The position numbers and the translations under genes were made by a program. This document shows, piece by piece, positions 45,765 to 56,141 of a stretch of DNA of 64,000 nt; position 1 is the stretch's first letter, and each line of letters starts with the position of its first letter. The DNA is from Progne subis subis. Lineage: Eukaryota > Chordata > Aves > Passeriformes > Hirundinidae. The DNA lies in contig JAKJHU010000842.1 of assembly GCA_022316685.1 (NCBI GenBank), positions 50,185-114,184 on the forward strand, read 5' to 3'. Under the pieces are notes generated by a model, which made no database searches, was not told where the DNA came from, and was given only the letters and a program-made list of their open reading frames with translations.

Positions 45765-45950
45765 AGTGTCACAGGGACCCTTTGATCCATGAGGTTCTGT
45801 AGTGTCACCATGGTCTCTTTGGTTCCACATGGCCTTGCTGTGCCACAATGGCCCCTTGGTTCCATGAGGTTCTGTACTGTCAACAGGAATCTCCTTGGTT
45901 CTGTAGTGTTATAATGGACCCTTGGTTCCATGAAGTGCCTGGCCTCCCAC
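45765..45950 (-). repeat. 37-bp repeat, inverted copy (about 5 units)
   Basis: Reverse-strand units ccttggttccatgaggttctg and gtgtcacaatggncc belong to the family of the 14.8-16.4 kb array, in the opposite orientation. Confidence 0.85.
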
Positions 45951-46009
45951 AGCCTCTCAGAGACCCTTTTCCCCCTCACAATCCCTCACAGCCCCTCATG
46001 GCCCTCACA

Positions 46010-46440
46010 GCCCCTCACAGCCCCAGGCACGGGGCTCCTCCCAAAGGAGAAGGGGTCGGGCCCTGCTTGTTCTCCTTTGATTTCGGTCCCTTCACAGCCA
46101 TGAGTAAAGAAAGGCTGAAATGGAGCCTTTCCCCAGCGTTCCCCTCGGGGTTCATTGCAGCTGAAGCTGTGTGCTGGCGCTGGCCCCAGCGCGAACATCC
46201 CTGCAGCCGCCCAGGCCTTTGCTGTCCCCCCGTGTCCATTCCCTGTGCCCGAGTCCCGCCCGGCTCTGGCAGCAGCAGGAGCCGCAGCGCAGCGGGCGCC
46301 GGCCCGGCCCAGCCGGGGCTCCCGGGCAGGAGCAGCAGCAGCGCCGGCCCCTTCCCACCTGCTCCTGCCTCGGCTTCCCAGGGGATTTTCCAGCTGAATG
46401 CTGGAGTAGAGCGACAATCACCCACAAACAGCCCTGATTC
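46010..46440. other. GC-rich, CpG-containing stretch
   Basis: CG dinucleotides are enriched here (ggcgccggcccggcc, cgcagcgcagcgg). Overlapping frames exist on both strands without recognisable domains. It could be an old CpG island or first exon, but no gene can be named. Confidence 0.35.
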
Positions 46441-46581
46441 CTCAGGGCCCGGCTGTGCTGCCCTGAGCCAGCCTCCAGAGAAAGAAAGGAGCGGGTTCCA
46501 GCGCTGTTTTCAGCACTGTTTTACTCATCCTGAGGTGACAGCTGGAGGCTGCCGCTGCCTTTGCCTTGGGAATTGTAGATC

Positions 46582-46833
46582 ATGGCTGCTCTTGCCCCTC
46601 TTCTGCTTGCCACTTGCATTTTATTTGTAAAACTGCAATTGCCTCCTTTGGTTGGTGCTACTGACAGTGCTTTCCTATGGGTAGCTCAGATACTTTTTTC
46701 AGGCATCATGATTAACAGATCTCTAAATACTCACCAGGCCCTGAGCACTAAGTCAAGGAGAATTAAATCCACACAGGCCACATTTGCAGCACTCAAACAC
46801 AGCCCTGTTGCCGGTGCTGCTGAAATAGAATGA
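46582..46833 (+). CDS. Short uncharacterised ORF, possible membrane/secreted peptide
   Basis: This 83-residue frame starts MAALAPLLLATCILFVK with a hydrophobic N-terminus like a signal peptide, then LPPLVGATDSAFLWVAQILF. The remainder is polar and basic. The ATG context (gatcatgg) is favourable. I do not recognise a family. There is no downstream exon evidence, and it could equally be a chance frame. Listed because the composition is not repetitive. Confidence 0.2.
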   Translation: MAALAPLLLATCILFVKLQLPPLVGATDSAFLWVAQILFSGIMINRSLNTHQALSTKSRRIKSTQATFAALKHSPVAGAAEIE

Positions 46834-46914
46834 TAGAGGCCATCACAGAAATTGCCTCTGAGTGTCAAAAAAAATGAAAAAATCCACCTGAAGAAAGGAA
46901 AAACAGAACTTCTG

Positions 46915-47150
46915 AACTCAATTCATTGTGCAAGAAATGATAAGATTTGTCTTTACAAACAAGTTCTGGGTCTGCTGGTAGATAAAACTAGCACTGAGAG
47001 ATAAGAGAAACAATGGAAGGATTCTACTGATTGATGAATGGAAAAGAAGAAATTTGCCTTTACAAACAAACTGTAGGTTTGTTTGTAAATGAAATTGAAT
47101 ATTGAAAGATGAAAATATCAATGGGGAAAACCCAAAAATCCCGTAAGAAT
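46915..47150 (+). repeat. Two diverged ~116-bp units
   Basis: A segment with ttgtctttacaaacaagttctgg, then gagagataagagaaacaatgg, recurs as ttgcctttacaaacaaactgtagg, then gaaagatgaaaatatcaatgg. No coding content. Confidence 0.5.
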
Positions 47151-47159
47151 TAAAAACTG

Positions 47160-47860
47160 TTGCAGTGTCCGTAATGCGTTAGCAGCGCGGCCGCAGGCTA
47201 GCTCAGCGTAGTTGTCACTGCGGCAACGTGGAAGGTCGTGGCGGCAGGCTGGGCAAGCCGCTCCCTCCCTGTGAGGACTTGGTTCCACCACACTAGCGAC
47301 GGGCACAGAGATGGCAACGCAACCACGGCGGCTGAATAAAGGCCGACTCTCCTGAGCAGGGTATAACGATGATTTATTGAGGGGAAGGGAGAACAGAGCT
47401 CCGCACTCCACAACCTGCTGCCTAGAAGAGCCTCGAATGCAGGCGTGCAGGAGCTTTTAAGGGAGGGTGTAAACAGGGGTGGCGACAACGGGTCAGCCAA
47501 TTACAAGGCAGGTGGGTGTAAACCGGGGGTGTAACTGCAGAACCGGGGACCAACCACAGAACAGCGGGAGGGGATTTCCAGGCCCCTAGCCTATCACTCG
47601 ACACCTCCCTGGAGCTTTCCAGAAGCCAGGGAAGGGTCTTGGAGTGATAGACAGGGCGCCCAAGGGGAGAGAAAGGGGATTGACAACTTAGGAGAGAAGG
47701 GAGGAAGGATGATTGACATATAACGAACAAAAGGTACTTAACAGTAAACAGGTTTGAACCAAACTTGAAACGGGGGGTACATGGAACAAACCACTTACAA
47801 AACTTAATAAGACTCACATAAAACTAATTAAATAAACTGCGCACTGCCACAAAAAACTAA
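47160..47860 (-). mobile_element. Probable LTR fragment of an unidentified retrovirus
   Basis: The minus strand carries cctcaataaatcatcgttata (aataaa) and a second gcctttattcagccgcc region. GC-rich and AT-rich subregions are arranged as in an LTR. No TG...CA ends or target duplication could be fixed, so the limits and family are uncertain. Confidence 0.4.
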
Positions 47861-47879
47861 AGGGGTTATACATTCAAAG

Positions 47880-48104
47880 GGGAATCTTAAATCTTAGGAA
47901 TTTTGGGAAGTCTGTACCTCTCAAGTACCTCAGCCAATGGGGAAAGAGAGAAGGAAATGCGGCAGGGAAATCAGGATAAAAAGGAGGCTGCGTCCTCTGA
48001 AAATTTGAGAGACCCCAGGGGAAATGCTCAGTGGCCTCTCCCTTTATTCAAATAAATAAAAGGACTCATCCATGTCCTTTATGGACATAAACCTCTGGTG
48101 TTTG
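47880..48104 (+). mobile_element. Probable LTR 3' end, plus strand
   Basis: The order aatcaggataaaaaggagg (TATA-like), aaataaataaaagg (polyadenylation signal), then cctctggtgttt is that of an avian LTR U3/R/U5 end. It abuts the next LTR at 48,105. The 5' limit is not visible. Confidence 0.4.
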
Positions 48105-48704
48105 TGTTCTGGAAAAAAAATATAATAGAGAGTCAGAGACTTGCTCTTTTGTATGTTTCTTTATTATCAAGCTTGGCCTTGGGGGAGAGCTTGCTTGCTC
48201 CCTTGGCAACGTGGAGGAGGAGGTACACACAGCTTCGCTTCACAGCAAAGCTGGGGACTCCCACCCCCCCTCACGGGCTTTTTCCCTTGCCGGGGAGTCC
48301 GTTTCACGTCGCTGATCAGGGGTCATCCAGCGATGGGGGACTCCTTCTCAGGTCACGGCGACTAAATAAAGCTGCTTCGGCGGACCCCCATACTTCTTGC
48401 ACTAGTCTAAAATGCGACTACAGTCCTGGATTTTACTTTGGTTCCCTGCTTTTTAGAGTCTCTTGTTCTTGAGTTGTTCCCAGAATTCCAGTGTTCTTTT
48501 TATTTGCATATTCAGACACGATCCGGCGAATGGGAGCAGAGATACAGGTATTAAGGTGAATTCTTAATTAACAAACAAGTAAATATGGTGATAAATCAGT
48601 ATTAAAACAGGAATAAGGCAAATTCTTTATACAGAGCTAGCATTAACAATCTTAATGGAATTACTTAACAATTAAGTAACTAAAACATAGATTATTTGAA
48701 TAGA
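48105..48704 (-). mobile_element. Solo LTR of the 33.8-42.1 kb retrovirus family
   Basis: On the minus strand it matches the ERV LTR from the ccagaaca end (48,105) to within about 17 bp of the other end; the first tgttataaataaatt-type bases are missing at 48,704. The octamer and polyadenylation signal are kept. It directly borders a CR1 fragment. Confidence 0.92.
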
Positions 48705-49150
48705 TCTGCCCTCCTGAAGTTTAGTGTAAAAGTCTTATTGATGTTCCTCCTGTTTTCACCAAATATTGAGAACTCTCTCATTTCTTGATCACTCTGTCCC
48801 AAGCATCCTCCAACCACCACATCTCCCACCTGTCCTTCTCTATTTGCAAACAACAGGTCTAACATAGTCCATCCCCTGGTGGGCTCACACCAGCTGTGAC
48901 AACAGGTTGCTCTCCATACACTCAAAACCTTCCTGGACTGCCTCTTTACTGCTGTATGGAGATCCCAGCAGATGTCTGGCAGGTTAAGTCACCTACAAGA
49001 CAGGGGCTGGTGATCCTGAAATATTCTCCAGCTGCTTATAGAATAAGTTGTCCAGCTCTTCTTCTTCCTGCTTGGGTGGACGATAACAGACTCCCAGTAG
49101 GTACCACCGGTACCCTGTCCTGTTTTCTTAGGGGAGAACAGTCACAATGA
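48705..49150 (-). mobile_element. CR1 LINE internal fragment
   Basis: On the minus strand LDLLFANREGQVGDVVVGGC and CLGQSDQEMREFSI are readable (about 48,740-48,870), followed by NFRRADLFK. It is the same endonuclease-to-RT linker region of CR1 as in the arms, cut on one side by the solo LTR. Confidence 0.85.
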
Positions 49151-49760
49151 AAACCTTACCAATGGCACAGCTCCCCAGTCCACAAGGAAAAGAAAGAACA
49201 AGTTGTCAGGTTTATCAAATATTTGTCCTGCTTTGCTGCAAGACTCCTGCGGCATGCACAGTGTGGAAAGCCAAGGGAAGCTGCCATTGGTGGCACATCT
49301 TGTGCCAGAAGCTCACCCTGTTCTGCAGGAAGGTTTCTCGGAAAGAGCAAACGGGATTGTGGAGCAGATTCTAGGGAAACTGAAAGAACTTTTAAGAAAT
49401 GAATGAAAATGGAAAGAAACATTCCAAGATGTTTTTCTCTATTTATTTCTATGCTCCCCTTTTCCATCTTGCACTACTTCTCCATCCCCTTCCAAATGGA
49501 TCTCACTCTAAGATCCATGAGTTGGCAAATTTCAGACACTGTAAAATACCATGAGCTACATCCAGTTTGCCTTCCCCTGTTTTTCTTGGAAAGCAATGCT
49601 GGAGACACAGGTGCAGTGCTTGGGTCAGGTACAAATTGTGCATTCAGGGAATGTGCTCTGACAGTGTCTGACCCTCAGCAGGGACAATGCACAGCAGCAG
49701 CCAAGGGGATTCCTGTGCCACCGTGCCGGAGTCAAGACTCTGGGTCTTGGCTCAACACTG
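49151..49760. other. Unassigned stretch before the PIM CpG region
   Basis: A 67-codon plus-strand frame (49,203-49,406) includes VPEAHPVLQEGFSERANGIV and EQILGKLKELLRNE. It reads like real protein but I do not recognise it. It may be a decayed exon. No other gene evidence. Confidence 0.3.
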
Positions 49761-50700
49761 CAAAGTTCCCGTGTCTGGACAGGCTCAGGGGCTGCCCCCG
49801 GGGAGCGCGGGGCTCGGCGGGGCTGAGCGGGCAACGGACAAACGGACACAGGGAAAAACGGCCCCAGGGCTTCAGTTGCAGCAGCGGCAGCAGCAGCAGC
49901 AGCAGCAGCGGCAGCAGCAGTGGCAGAAGCATCGGCATAAGCCAAAGAAGTGGTTTTATCGACTCCCTCCCGCTTCTTCTCTCCCTCTCCCTCAGTCCTG
50001 CACCCTCTCCCGCAGTCCCGCACCCTCTCCCGGTCTCCCTTTCCCGGTGTCCCCCTCCTCTCCCAGTCTCCCTCTCCCCTGCCGGGCCGGGCCATGCCCC
50101 CAGCCCGCCCCCGCCCACGGGGCTGCCCCGTCCCCGCCCCCGGGCGTCCCGCCGGTCTCCCCTCGCCCGGCTCTGGCCGTACTGGCGGTGGCGATGCTGG
50201 GCGGGCATCAGTGCCTGGAGCCAAGGGGGCATCGCTGCCCTTTGGCTGCACCTGAGCCATGCTCGGCCCCGGCCCCGGCCCCGCCCCGGCCCCGGCCCCG
50301 GCCCCGGCCCCGGCCCCGGCCGGCCCCGGCTCCTCCCGGGCCCCGCAGAGGACACACGCGGTGCAGCCGCTCCCGCTGCCTCCGCTGCGGCTTCCCCGGC
50401 CCGAGCTCCGCCGCTCGGCAGCGCGGCCGCCGGCCCCGAGCCGCCGCTGTCCCGTCCCCAGGAGCGAACGCTGGGGATGCCCGGCCCGGGGCGGTTGAGG
50501 GGCCTCGGGGGCCGTTCCTGGCCCCGGGCCGAGCGCTGACAGCCGCGTCTCGCCGGCAGGGAAGGCGCAGCACGGCCTCAAGGAGCAGTACCGAGTGGGG
50601 TCGCTCCTGGGGCGCGGCGGCTTCGGCAGCGTCTTCGCGGCGACGCGGCTCTCGGACGGCGCCCCGGTGAGCGGCGGGGCCGGCGGCGGGCGCAGGAGAT
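49760..50700. promoter_or_regulatory. CpG-island-like promoter region of PIM-like copy 1
   Basis: The region is very GC-rich with many CG dinucleotides, including a ggccccggccccg run at 50,262-50,330. It ends within the first recognisable kinase exon. Long frames on both strands are composition artefacts; one of them probably holds the first coding exon, but the start codon cannot be chosen. Confidence 0.6.
49877..49928 (+). repeat. GCA/GCG triplet repeat
   Basis: About 17 triplets, mostly gca with a few gcg and gtg, lie at the edge of the CpG-rich region. They could encode Gln, Ser or Ala runs depending on frame; no transcript is certain. Confidence 0.85.
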
Positions 50701-52558
50701 GGAGGATGGGGCTGGGCAGGGCGGGTGCTGAGCTCATCCCGCTGCTCCCCTTGGTTTGCAGGTGGCCATCAAAAGGGTGCCACGGAACCCGTCCGGCACT
50801 GGGACCAGCTGGTGAGTGAGCGGGGCCAGCGGGAGAAGCCGGGGCGTGCTGGGCGGGGATGAGCCGAGGCCCGGCAGGGTGGAAGCCCCAAGGATGCCTG
50901 GAGGGAGAGCGGGCGTGAGGCCAGCGCAGGGTGCAGAGCATCCCGGGCTGGGTGAGGGCTTCCCCAGCCCTGGCACGGCATCAGCCCCACTGACGGCATC
51001 GTGCTCCTCCCGCAGCCCAACGGCACCAGCGCACCACTGGAGATCGTGCTGCTGCACAAGGTCTCCACTGGCTTCCCTGGTCGCCCAGCTGCTGGAGTGG
51101 CTTGAGCTCCCCAACGACATCATCATGGTGCTGGAGCGCCCGGAACGATGTCAGGACCTCCGGCATTTCATTCGGGCACGGGGGTTCCTGTCCGAGGAGG
51201 TGGCGGGAGCTGTTCCACCAGGTGCTGGAGGCCGTGCAGCACTGCACCAGCTGCGGGGTCCTGCACAGGACATCAAACCAGAGAACATCCTGGTTGACCT
51301 GGCCACCGGGCAGGCCAAATTGATTGACTTCGGCTGTGGCACCTACCTGCAAGACACGGCCTACACTCACTTTGCAGGTGAGCCCACAAAGGGGTGTGCT
51401 CCCAGTTCTGGACATCTCCTGGCCCAACATCTCATGACCCAGCCTGGGTGTGGCAGCAGGGTTCTCCCCTTTGCTGCCAGTCATGGCATTGAGTCTTCAG
51501 CCAAGTTGCTTTTGAGCAGGGGCAGGTGGGGGTCAGCTTCCAGCCGTGCTGGCAGCCTTTTCCAGCCACTCTGGCCAGGACTGGGGCTGGGACTGGGGCA
51601 GCCAGCCTGACAGAAACACCCGTGTGTGGGGGTGGCAGAGAGGGGTGGAGCCAGAGCCTGTGCAGCAGCCAGTTTGGTGTGCAGGTGAGAAAGGGCTTGG
51701 ACTGCTCCATCCCTGGTTTGCCTTGGCTTCAGAATGTTTTTGGGGCAATGCAGGCAGGGAGGATGAAGGCATGGTTTTTCCCCAGCATGAATGGGATTTT
51801 CCTTGTCATGGTTGGGCATTGCCAGAACTTACACTGCCCTCTTCCAACACCAGTGGATTCTTTTCCAACCCCAAGGTTGTCCACAAGTCCCAGGTGCTGG
51901 TGAGAGGGCAGCAGGTCACACCACGTGCCACTGGGGCAGCCTCTGCATGCCCAGGGATGCTGGGGCCAGGCTCTGGGAGCAGCAGCATCCCCTGATGAGC
52001 TCCATCTGTATTCCATAGGAACACCGTCATACAGTCCCCCGGAATGGACCCACTTTGGCTGGTACTACGGCAAGCCAGCTACCATCTGGTCCCTGGGCAT
52101 CCTGCTGCACCAGATGGTCTGCGGGGAGCACCCTTTCAGGAGGGGCCAGAACATCAGCTGGGACCATCAGCTCTCGCTGCCACAACGGCTCTCTCAAGGT
52201 GGATCCTCATCTCTGGGCACGGGGGCAATACCAGTGCTGGGAGACAGCAGCGGGCTGATGAGCATCCTGCTCTGGCAGCTGCTGAGGAGGTGGCACATGT
52301 CCTGCTCTCTGCTCTCCTCCAAAACAGGGAATTGATGGGAAAGTTTAGGCCCAGCTCTGAGCACATCCAGCATGGCCTGGCATGGGAATAGTGGGGCAAA
52401 GAGACAGGAGCCTTCTCCAGCTGACCGGCGGTTTCTGGTTTCTCTCCCCAGAGTGCCAAGATCTGATCAGGAGGTGTTTAACCATGCTAGACGTGGACAG
52501 GCCCTCATTAGAAGACCTCTTCCATGATCCTTGGATGCAGGATATTCATCAACTGTAG
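50560..52558 (+). pseudogene. PIM-like serine/threonine kinase, copy 1 (frame-disrupted)
   Basis: Five exons with good GT/AG borders are visible: 50,560-50,666 (EQYRVGSLLGRGGFGSVF, glycine loop), 50,762-50,811 (VAIKRVPRN, catalytic Lys), 51,016-51,377 (NGTSAPLEIVLLHKV, PNDIIMVLERPE, DIKPENILVD, LIDFGCGTYLQDT with DFG), 52,019-52,198 (PSYSPPEWTHFGWYYGKPAT, WSLGILLHQMVCGEHPF) and 52,452-52,558 (ECQDLIRRCLTMLDVDRPS, ending WMQDIHQL-stop). This is the PIM kinase exon order. Frame breaks occur near 50,788, 51,080-51,088, 51,205 and 51,268; the last removes a base within the HRD catalytic-loop codons. Introns are intact, so it is not a processed copy. Either a decayed duplicate or an assembly with base errors; I favour pseudogene. 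Confidence 0.85.
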
Positions 52559-52834
52559 AAGACTGGAGAGAGCCACAGGCACCCTTTGATGCAGGGCCCT
52601 GGTAAGTAACAGCTGCACACATGCCTTGGCAATCAGAAGCAAAGAAACCCAGACTTTTTTCTGCTGCCTGTGTCACTGCACAGGGGTCCTCAGATGGGAG
52701 CACGCAGCCCTTGTGCTGGAGCTGAGCGTGTCTGCCCAGCACTGGTGGCTGCCATCCCAGCTGGTTTGGCTTGTCCTGGTTCACTGACAGCTGGGGCCCT
52801 GGGCAGAGCACTGAGAGCCTGGTCTCACCCCCAG

Positions 52835-54190
52835 GGAAGGAGAAGGAGCCCCTGGAGGAGCTGTACCAGGTGGGGCTGCTGCTGCTGGAGACAGCGAGGA
52901 TGACATCAAGGATGACAACCTCTTCCTCGACCTGGCCAGCACAAAGCTGGAGAGGAGGGACTCTGATTCTGGAACCTTCTTCAAAGCCAGGCTCCACAGT
53001 GAATTTGCAGATGAGTCCATATGCAGGGGATGCTCCCAGATTTGGGCATTGCACAGCCTGGCCAGGAACCAAAGGTTCCCCCTTTGCTGGGGCTGATGCA
53101 ACTGATTTTCAGTGGGCTGCCAGCTGCTTTGTGTCAGGGCTGGGGCCATGGGCTGGGGTGGTTACGAAATGGGAGTCGGCTCCTGGCCCTGCCAACAGCC
53201 CCCACCACCCACCGTGCCCTGGGCTGGGGCTGGGGCAGCCAGCCCGACACAAACAAACCCCCATGGCAGGAGCAGAGGTGGGACTCCAGCACCTGTGCAC
53301 GGCTGCTTTGCTTTGCTGTCAAGGAAGGGCTTGGGCTGCTCCTCCCCTTGTTTGCTTTGGGATCACCATCACTTTTGGGGGGCAGTGCAGGGGGGAAGGA
53401 GAAAGCATGGGCTTCCCTCACCCATGGGTGGGTTTTTCCCTAGCATGCAGGGGTTGGGCCTTCCTCAACCTGTGACTGACATAAAATCTTTTATCTTTCA
53501 CGTTTCCCCTTTTTGTCTGTAATCTATTTTCCTTAATTTGTTGTTTGTTTTTCTAAAGGAAGCCTTCCAGGCAGTGTCCAGTCTGGATGGGGAAGTGCTT
53601 GGGACCAGCTGTGGCGTGGATGGGCCATGCCCGTGGAGAAGGCTGAGGACATCCTTTGGGAGCAGCTTTTCTTCCAGCGGCAGATGGTGTGAGGTGGGTC
53701 CCCATCTTCTTGGCATGGGTGGGATAAGAGCTTTTGGGAGATGGCAGCGAGCACAGGAGCATCCTGCTCTGGGCAGCTGCTGAGGAGGTGGATGTGCCGT
53801 GGCTGGCTGCAGGCTGGGCACATGTCCTGCCCTCCTGCTCTGCTGCCAAAGGCAGCAATGATGGGCAGCTTTGGGCACCGCTCTGAGCACGGCCAGCATG
53901 GCCTGGGCACCGCGGGCGGCTGGGACAAGGGCACAGGAGCCTTCAGCTGATGGGCGGTTTCTGCTTTCTCTCCTTGCAGCCGGGCTCTGCGGATGCTGAG
54001 GCTGCCTGGGCTCTGCCAGGGCTCTGCTGGAGCTCAGCACCGGGCCGGAATCAGCCAAAGAAGAAACGGTGTGACCTGCAGCAGAGACTTGCTTGAGCGT
54101 TTTGGCAGTGCTGCTCAAGTTTGGAGAATGTACATCTCGAAGGGAAAACATGGCATCCCCCCTAAATTAAACCTTTTCAATACCTTGTGA
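52835..54190 (+). pseudogene. PIM-like kinase, copy 2 (degenerate)
   Basis: A second, more decayed copy follows directly. After a ctcacccccag acceptor, 52,835-53,010 reads KEKEPLEELYQVGLL, an exon-1-like start, then in another frame EDDIKDDNLFLDLAS and SGTFFKARLHSEFA, matching the catalytic-loop/activation-segment exon. The expected donor after ttgcag is at instead of gt. At 53,640-53,690, KAEDILWEQLFFQRQMV resembles the end of the fourth exon, followed by a stop. The HRD and DFG motifs are lost. Introns correspond to those of copy 1 (51,580-52,450 with 53,220-53,970). A variant attaaa signal lies near 54,166. Confidence 0.72.
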
Positions 54191-54945
54191 AATGAAATCA
54201 ATCTAGGGTGACCCTAAATGACATTTTTCATCATGCTCAAGCTGTAGCTCAGCCCTTCACTGAACAGTTCTCTCCCCCAGTTGCCTTTTACTTCACAACT
54301 GCTCCCTCCTTTCCCCCAGTGAGTTCCCAGCCCATCGCAGTCTCCATCACACTGTTGCCTTCCTTGATGCCCTCACCATGAGGGAGACCGAGTCCCAGGC
54401 TTAGGGACTCATCCTGTCCCTGGCTGAAGAACAGCAATGTCTCAGAGGTACAGTGGCATTTTAGTGTCATTCAGAGCTGCTCTCCAGCCCTCAGCTCTCC
54501 TCACTGCTGAGTTCCCTCTCCCTTTCCTCATCCTTCCAGCAGCATGAGCTCTGTGAATCCCCCTGAGCCTCCCCTCTTCCCAGCTCACCCACCCAGCTCA
54601 GTTAGACTAAAGCTGAAGCTTCTTTGTCTCCTCTGGCACACACCAGTGCAGTCCCCTCTGCGCAGAGCCCCAGCCCCAGAGCACAGCACACAGCAGTGCA
54701 GTCCGGGCTGGAGCAGCTGCCCTGCGCCCCTGGCTTGGCTGTTTGTGGCACCTAAATGCTCCCTGTTTCCAGCTCTGCCTGCAGGATGGCCCCAGGGCAG
54801 AGCCCAGCCGGGCTCCCACTGCATCCCCTGGAGCCTGGGGCAGACAGTGGTGCCAGAGCTGAGCTTCATGGGGAGCACCCAGAGCTGTGGCTTGCAGTCA
54901 GTGTTGCAAGGGTTGTGTTCTCATGTCCTGCAGCTTGTGGGGAAA
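54191..54945. other. Non-coding stretch downstream of PIM copies
   Basis: No gene is recognised. A 200-codon open frame that starts at 54,544 runs into the 51-bp repeat; it has no domain and is taken as chance. Confidence 0.5.
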
Positions 54946-55198
54946 GGGTCTGTGTGTGCCAGGGGCTCTTGCATGTCTCTGTATCCATGGATAGAAGGGT
55001 CTGTGTGTGCCAGGGGCTCTTGCATGTCTCTGTATCCATGGATAGAAGGGTCTGTGTGTGCCAGGGGCTCTTGCATGTCTCTGTATCCATGGATACAGGG
55101 TCTGTGTGTGCCAGGGGCTCTTGCATGTCTCTGTGTCCATGGATAGAAGGGTTTGTCTGTGTAAGGTTTTCCACAATGTCCTTGTCCTCATGGATATG
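54946..55198 (+). repeat. 51-bp tandem repeat, four units plus a degraded fifth
   Basis: The unit gggtctgtgtgtgccagggg + ctcttgcatgtctctg + tatccatggatagaa (51 bp, 17 codons) repeats at 54,946, 54,997, 55,048 and about 55,097. A diverged copy reaches about 55,198. The first units are almost identical, so the array is recent. In-frame units give repetitive peptides on both strands, not considered a gene. Confidence 0.95.
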
Positions 55199-56096
55199 GA
55201 ATGAACACTGAGAGTGAAAGTGTCAGTCACATTGCTTGCACACTCCTTCCTTTCTATACAAGACACATCAGTGCACACCCCCTCCTATAGATATATTAAA
55301 AGGATTAGATAGAGATTTCCCACAGAGCTCTAACTTTGGCATAACTCACTTGTAAGCTGGTGGCCAGGGGATTTTTTTTCCCAACTCGGTGTGAATAGGT
55401 GTCCAAGAGCTGAAGGAAGCTGCATTCAGAAGCAGTTTCAGGATTTCTAGGCAGGAAATGGAGCTGACAACCATCCGTGTAACTCGCCATATTCATCAGG
55501 ATGAGCTGCTGGTTCTTTAGGAATATGGCACAATGGAGACAAGCCTTGGGAAAATCCGCTCTCAGTGGATTTATGCTATGGGGGGTGCAGCAGAAACACT
55601 TTGTGTCTGCTCTGGGGGACACAAGGTCCAAGGAGCTGTGGCAGAAGGTGACCTGGGCTGGTGGCAGGTTAAGTCCTGTTTCATGACATTCAGAGGGGCA
55701 CAGGACAAAGCCCAAGCCCCCCACCCCCTGATGAAGTCTTTGTGTTGCTGCACATCCTCGAGGAAAAGCTGCTGTCACACATGCATTTTTGGAAATTTCA
55801 TTTGCAATACTTTACATCCAAATTTCTAACTGTAATATTTTTACAGTCAAGACACTGTCATGCACAATCCATCTTTCAGTTGCCTGTTGCTTTACACAAT
55901 TTAAAATAACTCAATATTCGAAAAAATCCTCAGAATCTCAAAAAGAAAGCAGATGATGGATCCTTGCCGCCAGCACATTACAAAGTAAGTAACTGAGTTC
56001 TCATTTCAAAATACCAGTTTCCTTTTTCTTAATCCAAAGTTACAGAAGAATTTTAACAACACATTTTGTGGCAGTTTCTTGCTTTCATTTTTTTCT

Positions 56097-56098
<2 letters not shown>
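55199..56098. other. No recognisable gene
   Basis: Mixed composition with short open frames on both strands and no domain or repeat that I recognise. Confidence 0.5.

Positions 56099-56137
<39 letters not shown>
56099..56137 (-). repeat. 39-nt poly-T tract
   Basis: An uninterrupted run of 39 T, preceded by tttttctgg and followed by aaacagaaaac. On the minus strand it is a poly-A, as at the 3' end of a retrotransposed transcript, though no source gene is recognised upstream on that strand (56,138-57,200). Confidence 0.9.

Positions 56138-56141
<4 letters not shown>

Noticed and set aside
49403..50941. Very long ORFs (378, 438 and 327 codons) on both strands
   Set aside because: They are products of extreme GC content across the CpG-rich region and cross the splice sites of the PIM-like gene.
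54544..55146. 200-codon ORF ending in the 51-bp repeat
   Set aside because: The C-terminal half is the translated repeat; the N-terminal half has no domain and competes with other frames.
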